A stretch of DNA of 64,000 nt from Prosopocoilus inquinatus. Its lineage: Eukaryota > Arthropoda > Insecta > Coleoptera > Lucanidae. A model generated the notes under the pieces. The model was not told where the DNA came from and ran no database searches. It saw only the letters and a list, made by a program, of their open reading frames with translations. This document shows, one piece after another, positions 50,435 through 62,032 of this stretch. The stretch lies in the NCBI GenBank assembly GCA_036172665.1, contig JAYKNF010000014.1, positions 3,895,001 to 3,959,000 of the forward strand. The letters are read 5' to 3'. How positions within the stretch are numbered: the first letter of the stretch is position 1; each line of letters starts with the position of its first letter. Position numbers and translations under genes: made by a program.

Positions 50435-52520
50435 CTGTGATATATCTAATCGATCCTTACTCATCTATCATGTTATTTGGCGTTTCGATGAACTCCAGTA
50501 ACTTAGATGTGAGATACGAAGTTCTCGGACCCAGCTGAAGCTAGAAATAGTTTTAAACGAAACAACACGCATTAGCGTTGTTCCTGTGCTGTATCTAATC
50601 GATCCTTACTTATCTATCATGTTATTTGACATTTCGATGGACTCCAGTAACTCTGATGTGAGATACGATGTTTTCGGACGCAGCAGCAGCTGGAAATAGT
50701 TTTAAACGAAACAACACATATTAGCGTTGTTCCTGTGATGTATCTAATCGATCCTTACTCATCAATCATGTTATTTGACGTTTGGATGGACTCCAGTAAG
50801 TCTGATGTGAGATACAAAGTTTTTGGACGCAGCAGGAGCTGGAAATAGTTTTAAACGAAACAACACGTATTAGCGTTGTTCCTGTGCTGTATCTAATAGA
50901 TAATTACTTATCTATCATGTTATTTGACGTTTCGATGTACTCCAGTAACTCTGATGTGAGATACGACGTTTTCGGACGCAGCAGAAGCTGGAAATAGTTT
51001 TAAACGAAGCAACACGTATTGGCGTTGTTCCTGTGATATATCTAATCGATCCTTACTCATCTATCATGTTATTTGGCGTTTCGATGGACTCCAGTAGCTC
51101 TGATGTGAGATACGACGTTTTCGGACGCAGCAGAAGCTGGAAATAGTTTTAAACGAAACAACACGCATTAGCGTTGTTCCTGTGATGTATCTAATCGATC
51201 CTTACTTAGATACTATGTTATTTGACGTTTCGATGGACTCCAGTAACTCTAATGTGAGATACGACGTTTTCGGACGCAGCAGAAGCTGGAAATAGTTTTA
51301 AACGAAGCAACACGTATTAGCGTTGTTCCTGTGATGTATCTAATCGATCCTTACTTATCTAACATGTAATTTAAAGTTTGGATGGACTCCAGTAAGTCTG
51401 ATGTGAGATACAAAGTTTTTGGAAGCAGCAGGAGCTGGAAATAGTTTTAAACGAAACACCACCTATTAGCGTTGTTCCTGTGATGTATCTAAACGATCCT
51501 TACTTATCTAACATGTTATTTGACGTTTGGATGGACTCCAGTAAGTCTGATGAGAGATACAAAGTTTTTGGACGCAGCAGGAGCTGGAAATAGTTTTAAA
51601 CGAAACACTACGTATTAGCGTTGTTCCTGTGGTGTATCTAATCGATCCTTACTTATCTATTATGTTATTTGACGTTTGGATGGACTCCAGTAACCCTGAC
51701 GTGAGATACGAAGTTCTCGGACGCAGCAGAAGCTGGAAATAGTTTTAAACGAAACAACACGCATTAGCATTGTTCCTGTGAAGTATCTAATCGATCCTTA
51801 CTCATCTATTATGTTATTTGGCGTTTCGATGGACTCCAGTAACTTAGATGTGAGATACGAAGTTTTCGGACGCAGCAGGAGCTGGAAATAGTTGTAAACG
51901 AAACAACACGTTTTAGCGTTGTTCCTGTGCTGTATCTAATCGATCCTTACTTATCTATCATGTTATTTGACGTTTCGATGGGCTCCAGTAACTCTGATGT
52001 GAGATACGACGTTTTCGGACGCAGCAGAAGCTGGAAATAGTTTTAAACGAAACAACACGTTTAAGCGTTGTTCCTGTGCTGTATCTAATAGATCCTTACT
52101 TATCTATTATGTTATTTGACGTTTCGATGGGCTCCAGTAACTCTGATGTGAGATACGACGTTTTCGGACGCAGCAGAAGCTGGAAATAGTTTTAAACGAA
52201 ACAACACGCATTAGCGATGTTCCTGTGATGTATCTAATCGATCGTTACTTATCTATCATGTTATTTGACGTTTCGATGGGCTCCAGTAACTCTGATGTGA
52301 GATTCGACGTTTTCGGACGCAGCAGAAGCCGGAAATAGTTTTGAACGAAACAACACGCATTAGCGTTGTTCCTGTGATGTATCTAATCGATCCTTACTTA
52401 GCTACTATGTTATTTGACGTTTCGATGGACTCCAGTAACTCTAATGTGAGATACGAAATTTTCGGACGCAGCAGAAGCTGGAAATAGTTTTAAACGAAAC
52501 AACACGCATTGGCGTTGTTC
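50435..52520. repeat. Segment M-Q-X'-Y-N'-I-Z-F-K-N-O-P-L-I
   Basis: Fourteen monomers. It begins like the 14-monomer HOR (M-Q) and ends like it (P-L-I), but the middle is replaced by monomers from the 6020-bp and 1480-bp domains (tcatcaatc, gataatt, tagctctg, and 'acatgtaatttaaag' = Z). 51345 is Z; K at 51643 region has the ggtgtatc start. Length 2086 bp equals the neighbouring unit, so it is a same-length mosaic. Confidence 0.78.
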
Positions 52521-54010
52521 CTGTGATATATCTAATCGATCCTTACTCATCTATCATGTTATTTGGCGTTTCGATGAACTCCAGTAACTTAGATGTGAGA
52601 TACGAAGTTCTCGGACCCAGCTGAAGCTAGAAATAGTTTTAAACGAAACAACACGCATTAGCGTTGTTCCTGTGCTGTATCTAATCGATCCTTACTTATC
52701 TATCATGTTATTTGACATTTCGATGGACTCCAGTAACTCTGATGTGAGATACGATGTTTTCGGACGCAGCAGCAGCTGGAAATAGTTTTAAACGAAACAA
52801 CACATATTAGCGTTGTTCCTGTAATGTATCTAATCGATCCTTACTCATCTATCATGTTATTTAACGTTTGGACAGACTCCAGTAACTCTGATGTGAGATA
52901 CAAAGTTATCGGACGCAGCAGAAGCTGGAAATAGTTTTGAACGAAACAACACGTATTAGCGTTGTTCCTGTGATGTATCTAAACGATCCTTACTTATCTA
53001 ACATGTTATTTGACGTTTGGATGGACTCCAGTAAGTCTGATGTGAGATACAAAGTTTTTGGACGCAGCAGGAGCTGGAAATAGTTTTAAACGAAACAAAA
53101 CGTATTAGCGTTGTTCCTGTGCTGTATCTAATCGATACTTGCTTATCTATCATGTTATTTGACGTTTCGATGGACTCCAGTAACTCTGATGTGAGATACG
53201 AAGTTTTCGGACGCAGCAGAAGCTGGAAATAGTTTTAAACGAAACAACACGTATTAGCGTTGTTCCTGTGATGTATCTAATCGATCCTTACTCATCTATC
53301 ATGTTATTTGACGTTTGGATGGACTCCAGTAACTCTGATGTGAGACACAAAGTTTTTGGACGCAGCAGGAGCTGGAAATAGTTTTAAACGAAACAACACG
53401 TATTAGCGTTGTTCCTGTGCTGTATCTAATCGATCCTTACTTATCTATCATGTTATTTGACGTTTGGGTGGACTCCAGTAACTCTGATGAGAGATACAAA
53501 GATTTCGGACGCAGCAGAAGCTGGAAATACTTTTGAACGATACACCACCTATTAGCGTTGTTCCTGTGATGTATCTAAACGATCCTTACTTATCTAACAT
53601 GTTATTTGATGTTTAGATGGACTCCAGTGTGTCTGATGTGAGATACAAAGTTTTGGGACGCAGCAGGAGCTGGAAATAGTTTTAAACGAAACAACACGTA
53701 TTAGCGTTGTTCCTGTGATGTATCTAATCGATCCTTACTCATCTATCATGTTATTTGACGTTTGGGTGGACTCCAGTAACTCTGATGAGAGATACAAAGA
53801 TTTCGGACGCAGCAGAAGCTGGAAATACTTTTGAACGATACACCACCTATTAGCGTTGTTCCTGTGATGTATCTAAACGATCCTTACTTATCTAACATGT
53901 TATTTGACGTTTAGATGGACTCCAGTGTGTCTGATGTGAGATACAAAGTTTTGGGACGCAGCAGGAGCTGGAAATAGTTTTAAACGAAACAACACGTATT
54001 AGCGTTGTTC
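52521..54010. repeat. 14-monomer HOR, copy 3 (first 10 monomers)
   Basis: M-Q-E-F-G-H-U-V-U-V. It follows 46412 through the second U; the tenth monomer is a complete V instead of the V/K hybrid. Private changes: aaacaaaacg near 53095, gatacttgctt near 53139, gagacacaaag near 53342, gatgtttag near 53610. Confidence 0.88.
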
Positions 54011-54606
54011 CTGTGCTGTATCTAATCGATCCTTACTTATCTATCATGTTATTTGACGTTTGGATGGACTCCAGTAACCCTGACGTGAGATACGAAGTTC
54101 TCGGACGCAGCAGAAGCTGGAAATAGTTTTAAACGAAGCAACAGGCATTAGCGTTGTTCCTGTGATGTATCTAATCGATCCTTACTCATCTATCATGTTA
54201 TTTGACGTTTCGATGGACTCCAGTAACTCTGATGTGAGATACGACGTTTCCGGACGCAGCAGAAGCTGGAAATAGTATTAAACGAAACAACACGTATTAG
54301 CGTTGTTCCTGTGATGTATCTAATCGATCCTTACTCATCTATCATGTTATTTGACGTTTGGATGTACTCCAGTAACTAGGATGAGAGATACAAAGATTTC
54401 ATACGCAGCAGAAGCTGGAAATAGTTTTGAACGAAACAACACCTATTAGCGTTGTTCCTGTGATGTATCTAAACGATCCTTACTTATCTAACATGTTATT
54501 TAACGTTTGGATACACTCCAGTAAGTCTGATGTGAGATACAAAGTTTTTGGACGCAGCAGGAGCTGGAAATAGTTTTAAACGAAACAACACGTATTAGCG
54601 TTGTCC

Positions 54607-54752
54607 CTGTGCTGTATCTAATCGATCCTTACTTATCTATCATGTTATTTGACGTTTGGATGGACTCCAGTAACTCTGTGAGATACGACGTTTTCGGACG
54701 CAGCAGAAGCTGGAAATAGTTTTAAACGAAACAACACGTATTAGCGTTGTTC
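54607..54752. repeat. 146-bp A monomer, 3-bp deletion
   Basis: 'taactctgtgagatac' replaces 'taactctgatgtgagatac', a loss of three bases in a short tg-rich stretch near 54678. The copy at 63225 is full length, so the deletion arose here alone, consistent with replication slippage. Confidence 0.88.
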
Positions 54753-54900
54753 CTGTGATGTATCTAATCGATCCTTACTCATCTATAATGTTATTTGACT
54801 TTGGGTGGACTCCAGTAACTCTGATGAGAGATACAAAGATTTCGGACGCAGCAGAAGCTGGAAATAGTTTTGAACGATACACCACCTATTAGCGTTGTTC
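54753..54900. repeat. 148-bp U monomer, 1-bp deletion
   Basis: 'tttgactttggg' replaces 'tttgacgtttggg' near 54798. The counterparts at 32733 and 63371 are full length. Confidence 0.85.
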
Positions 54901-56092
54901 CTGTGATGTATCTAAACGATCCTTACTTATCTAACATTTTATTTGACGTTTGGATGGACTCCAGTGAGTCTGATGTGAGATACAAAGTTTTGGGACGCAG
55001 CAGGAGCTGGAAATAGTTTTAAACGAAAGAACACGTATTAGCGTTGTTCCTGTGCTGTATCTAATCGATCCTTATTTATCTATCATGTTATTTGACGTTT
55101 GGATGGACTCCAGTAACCCTGACGTGAGATACGAAGTTCTCGGACGCAGCAGAAGCTGGAAATAGTTTTAAACGAAACAACACGCATTAGCGTTGTTCCT
55201 GTGATGTATCTAATCGATCCTTACTCATCTATCATGTTATTTGGCGTTACGATGGACTCCAGTAACTTAGATGTGAGATACGAAGTTCTCGGACGCAGCT
55301 GAAGCTAGAAATAGTTTTAAACGAAACAACATGCATTAGCGTTGTTCCAGTGATGTATCTAATCGATCCTTACTTATCTATCATGTTATTTGACGTTTGG
55401 ATGGACTCCAGTAACCCTGACGTGAGATACGAAGTTCTCGGACGCAGCCGAAGCTGGAAATAGTTTTAAACGAAACAACACGTATTAGCGTTGTTCCTGT
55501 GATGTATCTAATCGATCCTTACTCATCTATCATATTATTTGACTTTTGGATGGACTCCAGTAACTCTGATGTGAGATACAAAGTTTTTGGACGCAGCAGA
55601 AGCTGGAAATAGTTTTGAACGAAACAACACGTATTAGCGTTGTTCCTGTGATGTATCTAATCGATCCTTACTTAGCTACTATGTTATTTGACGTTTCGAT
55701 GGACTCCAGTAACTCTAATGTGAGATACGAAATTTTCGGACGCAGCAGCAGCTGGAAATAGTTTGAAACGAAACAACACATATTAGCGTTGTTCCTGTGA
55801 TGTATCTAATCGATCCTTACTCATCTATCATGTTATTTGACGTTTGGATGGACTCCAGCAAGTCTGATGTGAGATACAAAGTTTTTGGACGCAGCAGGAG
55901 CTGGAAATAGTTTTAAACGAAACAACACGTATTAGCGTTGTTCCTGTGCTGTATCTAATCGATAATTACTTATCTATCATGTTATTTGACGTTTCGATGG
56001 ACTCCAGTAACTCTGATGTGAGATACGAAGTTTTCGGACGCAGCAGAAGCTGGAAATAGTTTTAAACGAAACAACACGTATTAGCGTTGTTC
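54901..56092. repeat. Segment V-K-M-K-W-I-X-Y
   Basis: Eight full-length monomers. It matches 7584-8477 (without M and the second K) and the first part matches 32882-33626. V has taacatttt for taacatatt. The second K (55350) has ttccagtgatg and cagccgaagc. Y at 55944 has gataatt with gaagttttcgg. Confidence 0.83.
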
Positions 56093-57582
56093 CGGTGATG
56101 TATCTAATCGATCCTTACTAATCTATCATGTTATTTGACGTTTGGATGGACTCCAGTAACTCTGATGTGAGATACAAAGTTTTTGGACGCAGCAGGAGCT
56201 GGAAATAGTTTTAAACGAAACAACACGTATTAGCGTTGTTCCTGTGCTGTATCTAATCGATCCTTACTTATCTATCATGTTATTTGACGTTTGGATGGAC
56301 TCCAGTAACTCTGATGTGAGATACGACGTTTTCGGACGCAGCAGAAGCTGGAAATAGTTTTAAACGAAACAACACGTATTAGCGTTGTTCCTGTGATGTA
56401 TCTAATCGATCCTTACTCATCTATCATGTTATTTGACGTTTGGGTGGACTCCAGTGAGTCTGATGTGAGATACAAAGTTTTGGGACGCAGCAGGAGCTGG
56501 AAATAGTTTTAAACGAAACAACACGTATTAGCGTTGTTCCTGTGCTGTATCTAATCGATCCTTACTTATCTATCATGATATTTGACGTTTGGATGGACTC
56601 CAGTAACCCTGACGTGAGATACGAAGTTCTCGGACGCAGCAGAAGCTGGAAATAGTTTTAAACGAAGCAACAGGCATTAGCGTTGTGCCTGTGATGTATC
56701 TAATCGATCCTTACTCATCTATCATGTTATTTGACGTTTCGATGGACTCCAGTAACTCTGATGTGAGATACGACGTTTCCGGACGCAGCAGAAGCTGGAA
56801 ATAGTATTAAACGAAATAACACGTATTAGCGTTGTTCCTGTGATGTATCTAATCGATCCTTACTCATCTATCATGTTATTTGACGTTTGGATGGACTCCA
56901 GTAACTAGGATGAGAGATACAAAGATTTCGGACGCAGCAGAAGCTGGAAATAGTTTTGAACGAAACAACACCTATTAGCGTTGTTCCTGTGATGTATCTA
57001 AACGATCCTTACTTATCTAACATGTTATTTAAAGTTTGGATACACTCCAGTAAGTCTGATGTGAGATACAAAGTTTTTGGACGCAGCAGGAGCTGGAAAT
57101 AGTTTTAAACGAAACAACACGTATTAGCGTTGTTCCTGTGCTGTATCTAATCGATCCTTACTCATCTATCATGTTATTTGGCGTTACGATGGACTCCAGT
57201 AACTTAGATGTGAGATACGAAGTTCTCGGACGCAGCTGAAGCTAGAAATAGTTTTAAACGAAACAACATGCATTAGCGTTGTTCCTGTGATGTATCTAAT
57301 CGATCCTTACTTATCTATCATGTTATTTGACGTTTGGATGGACTCCAGTAACCCTGACTTTAGATACGAAGTTCTCGGACGCAGCAGAAGCTGGAAATAG
57401 TTTTAAACGAAACAACACGTATTAGCGTTGTTCCTGTGATGTATCTAATCGATCCTTACTCATCTATCATGTTATTTGACGTTTGGATGGACTCCAGTAA
57501 CTCTGATGTGAGATACAAAGTTTTTGGGCGCAGCAGAAGCTGGAAATAGTTTTGAACGAAACAACACGTATTAGCGTTGTTC
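56093..57582. repeat. 10-monomer block H-A-S-K-T-B-C-M-K-H, dispersed copy 2
   Basis: Matches 30349-31838. The ccggtgatg start, catgatatt in K and aagcaacaggcatt are shared. Differences: gttgtgcctg near 56686, ttaaagttt in C near 57030, gggcgcagcag in the last H near 57527. Confidence 0.88.
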
Positions 57583-58029
57583 CTGTGATGTATCTAATCA
57601 ATCCTTACTTAGCTACTATGTTATTTGACGTTTCGATGGACTCCAGTAACTCTAATGTGAGATACGAAATTTTCGGAAGCACCAGCAGCTGGAAATAGTT
57701 TGAAACGAAACAACACATATTAGCGTTGTTCCTGTGATGTATCTAATCGATCCTTACTCATCAATCATGTTATTTGACGTTTGGATGGACTCCAGTAAGT
57801 CTGATGTGAGATACAAAGTTTTTGGACGCAGCAGGAGCTGGAAATAGTTTTAAACGAAACAACACGTATTAGCGTTGTTCCTGTGCTGTATCTAATAGAT
57901 AATTACTTATCTATCATGTTATTTGACGTTTCGATGGACTCCAGTAACTCTGATGTGAGATACGACGTTTTCGGACGCAGCAGAAGCTGGAAATAGTTTT
58001 AAACGAAGCAACACGTATTGGCGTTGTTC

Positions 58030-58177
58030 CTGTGATATATCTAATCGATCCTTACTCATCTATCATGTTATTTGACGTTTGGATGGACTCCAGTAACTCT
58101 GATGTGAGATACAAAGTTTTTTACGCAGCAGAAGCTGGAAATAGTTTTGAACGAAACAACACCTATTAGCGTTGTTC
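58030..58177. repeat. 148-bp monomer, 1-bp deletion (copy 1)
   Basis: 'aaagttttttacgcagc' replaces 'aaagtttttggacgcagc': gg is lost and a t gained, net -1. The monomer starts gatatatc. The equivalent in copy 2 is 59510-59657. Confidence 0.88.
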
Positions 58178-58326
58178 CTGTGATGTATCTAATCGATCCT
58201 TACTTAGCTACTATGTTATTTGACGTTTCGATGGACTCCAGTAACTCTAACGTGAGATACGAAATTTTCCGACGCAGCAGCAGCTGGAAATAGTTTTAAA
58301 CGAAACAACACATATTAGCGTTGTTC

Positions 58327-58466
58327 CTGTGATATATCTAATCGATCCTTACTCATCTATCATGTTATTTGGCGCTTCGATGGACTCCAGTAGCTCTGAT
58401 GTGAGATACGACGTTTTCGGACGCAGCAGAAGATGGAAATAGTTTTAAACGAAACAACACGCATTC
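58327..58466. repeat. 140-bp monomer, 9-bp deletion (copy 3)
   Basis: Same missing agcgttgtt as at 35117-35256, but with gtgagatacgacg rather than gtgggatacgcc, so this lineage split from the 6020-bp copies before that change. Confidence 0.92.
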
Positions 58467-59509
58467 CTGTGATGTATCTAATCGATCCTTACTCATCTAT
58501 CATGTTATTTGACGTTTCGATGGACTCCAGTAAGTCTGATGTGAGATACGACGTTTTCGAACGCAGCAGAAGCTGGAAATAGTTTTAAACGAAACAACAC
58601 GTATTAGCGTCGTTCCTGTGATGTATCTAATCGATCCTTACTTATCTAACATGTAATTTAAAGTTTGGATGGACTCCAGTAAGTCTGATGTGAGATACAA
58701 AGTTTTTGGAAGCAGCAGGAGCTGGAAATAGTTTTAAACGAAACAACACGTATTAGCGTTGTTCCTGTGCTGTATCTAATCGATCCTTACTTATCTATCA
58801 TGTTATTTGGCGTTTCGATGGACTCCAGTAGCTCTGATGTGAGATACGACGTTTTCGGACGCAGCAGAAGCTGGAAATAGTTTTAAACGAAACAACACGC
58901 ATTAGCGTTGTTCCTGTGATGTATCTAATCGATCCTTACTTAGCTACTATGTTATTTGACGTTTCGATGGACTCCAGTAACTCTAATGTGAGATACGAAG
59001 TTTTCGGACGCAGCAGAAACTGGAAATAGTTTTAAACGAAACAACACGTATTAGCGTTGTTCCTGTGATGTATCTAATCAATCCTTACTTAGCTACTATG
59101 TTATTTGACGTTTCGATGGACTCCAGTAACTCTAATGTGAGATACGAAATTTTCGGACGCACCAGCAGCTGGAAATAGTTTGAAACGAAACAACACATAT
59201 TAGCGTTGTTCCTGTGATGTATCTAATCGATCCTTACTCATCAATCATGTTATTTGACGTTTGGATGGACTCCAGTAAGTCTGATGTGAGATACAAAGTT
59301 TTTGGACGCAGCAGGAGCTGGAAATAGTTTTAAACGAAACAACACGTATTAGCGTTGTTCCTGTGCTGTATCTAATAGATAATTACTTATCTATCATATT
59401 ATTTGACGTTTCGATGGACTCCAGTAACTCTGATGTGAGATACGACGTTTTCGGACGCAGCAGAAGCTGGAAATAGTTTTAAACGAAGCAACACGTATTG
59501 GCGTTGTTC

Positions 59510-59657
59510 CTGTGATATATCTAATCGATCCTTACTCATCTATCATGTTATTTGACGTTTGGATGGACTCCAGTAACTCTGATGTGAGATACAAAGTTTT
59601 TTACGCAGCAGAAGCTGGAAATAGTTTTGAACGAAACAACACCTATTAGCGTTGTTC
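59510..59657. repeat. 148-bp monomer, 1-bp deletion (copy 2)
   Basis: Same 'gttttttacgc' change as 58030-58177, carried by the 1480-bp duplication. Confidence 0.88.
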
Positions 59658-59806
59658 CTGTGATGTATCTAATCGATCCTTACTTAGCTACTATGTTATT
59701 TGACGTTTCGATGGACTCCAGTAACTCTAACGTGAGATACGAAATTTTCCGACGCAGCAGCAGCTGGAAATAGTTTTAAACGAAACAACACATATTAGCG
59801 TTGTTC

Positions 59807-59946
59807 CTGTGATATATCTAATCGATCCTTACTCGTCTATCATGTTATTTGGCGTTTCGATGGACTCCAGTAGCTCTGATGTGAGATACGACGTTTTCGG
59901 ACGCAGCAGAAGATGGAAATAGTTTTAAACGAAACAGCACGCATTC
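59807..59946. repeat. 140-bp monomer, 9-bp deletion (copy 4)
   Basis: Fourth copy of the agcgttgtt deletion, +1480 from 58327-58466, distinguished by gaaacagcacgcatt. Confidence 0.92.
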
Positions 59947-60542
59947 CTGTGATGTATCTAATCGATCCTTACTCATCTATCATGTTATTTGACGTTTCGA
60001 TGGACTCCAGTAAGTCTGATGTGAGATACGACGTTTTCGAACGCAGCAGAAGCTGGAAATAGTTTTAAACGAAACAACACGTATTAGCGTCGTTCCTGTG
60101 ATGTATCTAATCGATCCTTACTTATCTAACATGTAATTTAAAGTTTGGATGGACTCCAGTAAGTCTGATGTGAGATACAAAGTTTTTGGAAGCAGCAGGA
60201 GCTGGAAATAGTTTTAAACGAAACAACACGTATTAGCGTTGTTCCTGTGCTGTATCTAATCGATCCTTACTTATCTATCATGTTATTTGGCGTTTCGATG
60301 GACTCCAGTAGCTCTGATGTGAGATACGACGTTTTCGGACGCAGCAGAAGCTGGAAATAGTTTTAAACGAAACAACACGCATTAGCGTTGTTCCTGTGAT
60401 GTATCTAATCGATCCTTACTTAGCTACTATGTTATTTGACGTTTCGATGGACTCCAGTAACTCTAATGTGAGATACGACGTTTTCGGACGCAGCAGAAGC
60501 TGGAAATAGTTTTAAACGAAACAACACGTATTAGCGTTGTTC

Positions 60543-62032
60543 CTGTGATGTATCTAATCGATCCTTACTTATCTAACATGTAATTTAAAGTTTGGATGGA
60601 CTCCAGTAAGTCTGATGTGAGATACAAAGGTTTTGGAAGCAGCAGGAGCTGGAAATAGTTTTAAACGAAACACCACCTATTAGCGTTGTTCCTGTGATGT
60701 ATCTAAACGATCCTTACTTATCTAACATGTTATTTGACGTTTGGATGGACTCCAGTAAGTCTGATGTGAGATACAAAGTTTTTGGACGCAGCAGGAGCTG
60801 GAAATAGTTTTAAACGAAACACCACGTATTAGCGTTGTTCCTGTGGTGTATCTAATCGATCCTTACTTATCTATTATGTTATTTGACGTTTGGATGGACT
60901 CCAGTAACCCTGACGTGAGATACGAAGTTCTCGGACGCAGCAGAAGCTGGAAATAGTTTTAAACGAAACAACACGCATTAGCGTTGTTCCTGTGAAGTAT
61001 CTAATCGATCCTTACTCATCTATCATGTTATTTGGCGTTTCGATGGACTCCAGTAACTTAGATGTGAGATACGAAGTTTTCGGACGCAGCAGGAGCTGGA
61101 AATAGTTGTAAACGAAACAACACGTTTTAGCGTTGTTCCTGTGCTGTATCTAATCGATCCTTACTTATCTATCATGTTATTTGACGTTTCGATGGGCTCC
61201 AGTAACTCTGATGTGAGATACGACGTTTTCGGACGCAGCAGAAGCTGGAAATAGTTTTAAACGAAACAACACGTTTAAGCGTTGTTCCTGTGCTGTATCT
61301 AATAGATCCTTACTTATCTATTATGTTATTTGACGTTTCGATGGGCTCCAGTATCTCTGATGTGAGATACGACGTTTTCGGACGTAGCAGAAGCTGGAAA
61401 TAGTTTTAAACGAAACAACACGCATTAGCGATGTTCCTGTGATGTATCTAATCGATCCTTACTTATCTATCATGTTATTTGACGTTTCGATGGGCTCCAG
61501 TAACTCTGATGTGAGATTCGACGTTTTCGGACGCAGCAGAAGCTGGAAATAGTTTTGAACGAAACAACACGCATTAGCGTTGTTCCTGTGATGTATCTAA
61601 TCGATCCTTACTTAGCTACTATGTTATTTGACGTTTCGATGGACTCCAGTAACTCTAATGTGAGATACGAAATTTTCGGACGCAGCAGAAGCTGGAAATA
61701 GTTTTAAACGAAACAACACGCATTGGCGTTGTTCCTGTGATATATCTAATCGATCCTTACTCATCTATAATGTTATTTGGCGTTTCGATGAACTCCAGTA
61801 ACTTAGATGTGAGATACGAAGTTCTCGGACCCAGCTGAAGCTAAAAATAGTTTTAAACGAAACAACACGCATTAGCGTTGTTCCTGTGATGTATCTAATC
61901 GATCCTTACTTATCTATCATGTTATTTGACGTTTGGATGGACTCCAGTAACCCTGACGTGAGATACGAAGTTCTCGGACGCAGCCGAAGCTGGAAATAGT
62001 TTTAAACGAAACAACACGTATTAGCGTTGTTC
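60543..62032. repeat. Segment Z-F-K-N-O-P-L-I-M-K
   Basis: Ten monomers. Z-F-K-N-O-P-L-I-M repeats 51345-52669. Z (60543) has aaaggttttgg. K has the ggtgtatc start. P has agtatctctg and cggacgtagc near 61385. M has agctaaaaatag near 61841. The last K (61884) has cagccgaagc and leads into the U-V block. Confidence 0.83.

Larger units (their letters stand above)
53415..55378. repeat. Long-range repeat partner of 62033-64000
   Basis: U-V-U-V-K-T-B-C-A-U-V-K-M-... repeated 8618 bp downstream (offset rising to 8622 after the two small deletions in this copy). Shared rare variants: aagcaacaggcatt, ggatgtactcc in B, the gtccctg junction before A, tctataatg in U. Differences include tttcatacgc in B here and the 146-bp and 148-bp monomers. 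Confidence 0.87.
57583..59062. repeat. 10-monomer tandem duplication, 1480 bp, copy 1
   Basis: Ten monomers from I (taatcaatcc) through X' (tcatcaatc), Y (tagataatt), a 148-bp gatata unit, I (ctctaacg), the 140-bp unit, T-like, Z (acatgtaatttaaag), N' (tagctctg) and I. Length is 10 x 149 - 10 = 1480. It is followed directly by copy 2. Private to this copy: cggaagcacc near 57676, ggcgcttcg near 58372, cagaaactgg near 59016. The order is a shortened version of the 6020-bp domain. Confidence 0.92.
59063..60542. repeat. 10-monomer tandem duplication, 1480 bp, copy 2
   Basis: Repeats 57583-59062 at +1480. Differences: ctatcatatt in Y near 59397, actcgtctatc near 59833, gaaacagcac near 59935, gatacgacg in the last I. 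After 60542 the array continues with Z and then the F-K-N-O-P-L-I string seen at 51345-52520. Confidence 0.92.
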
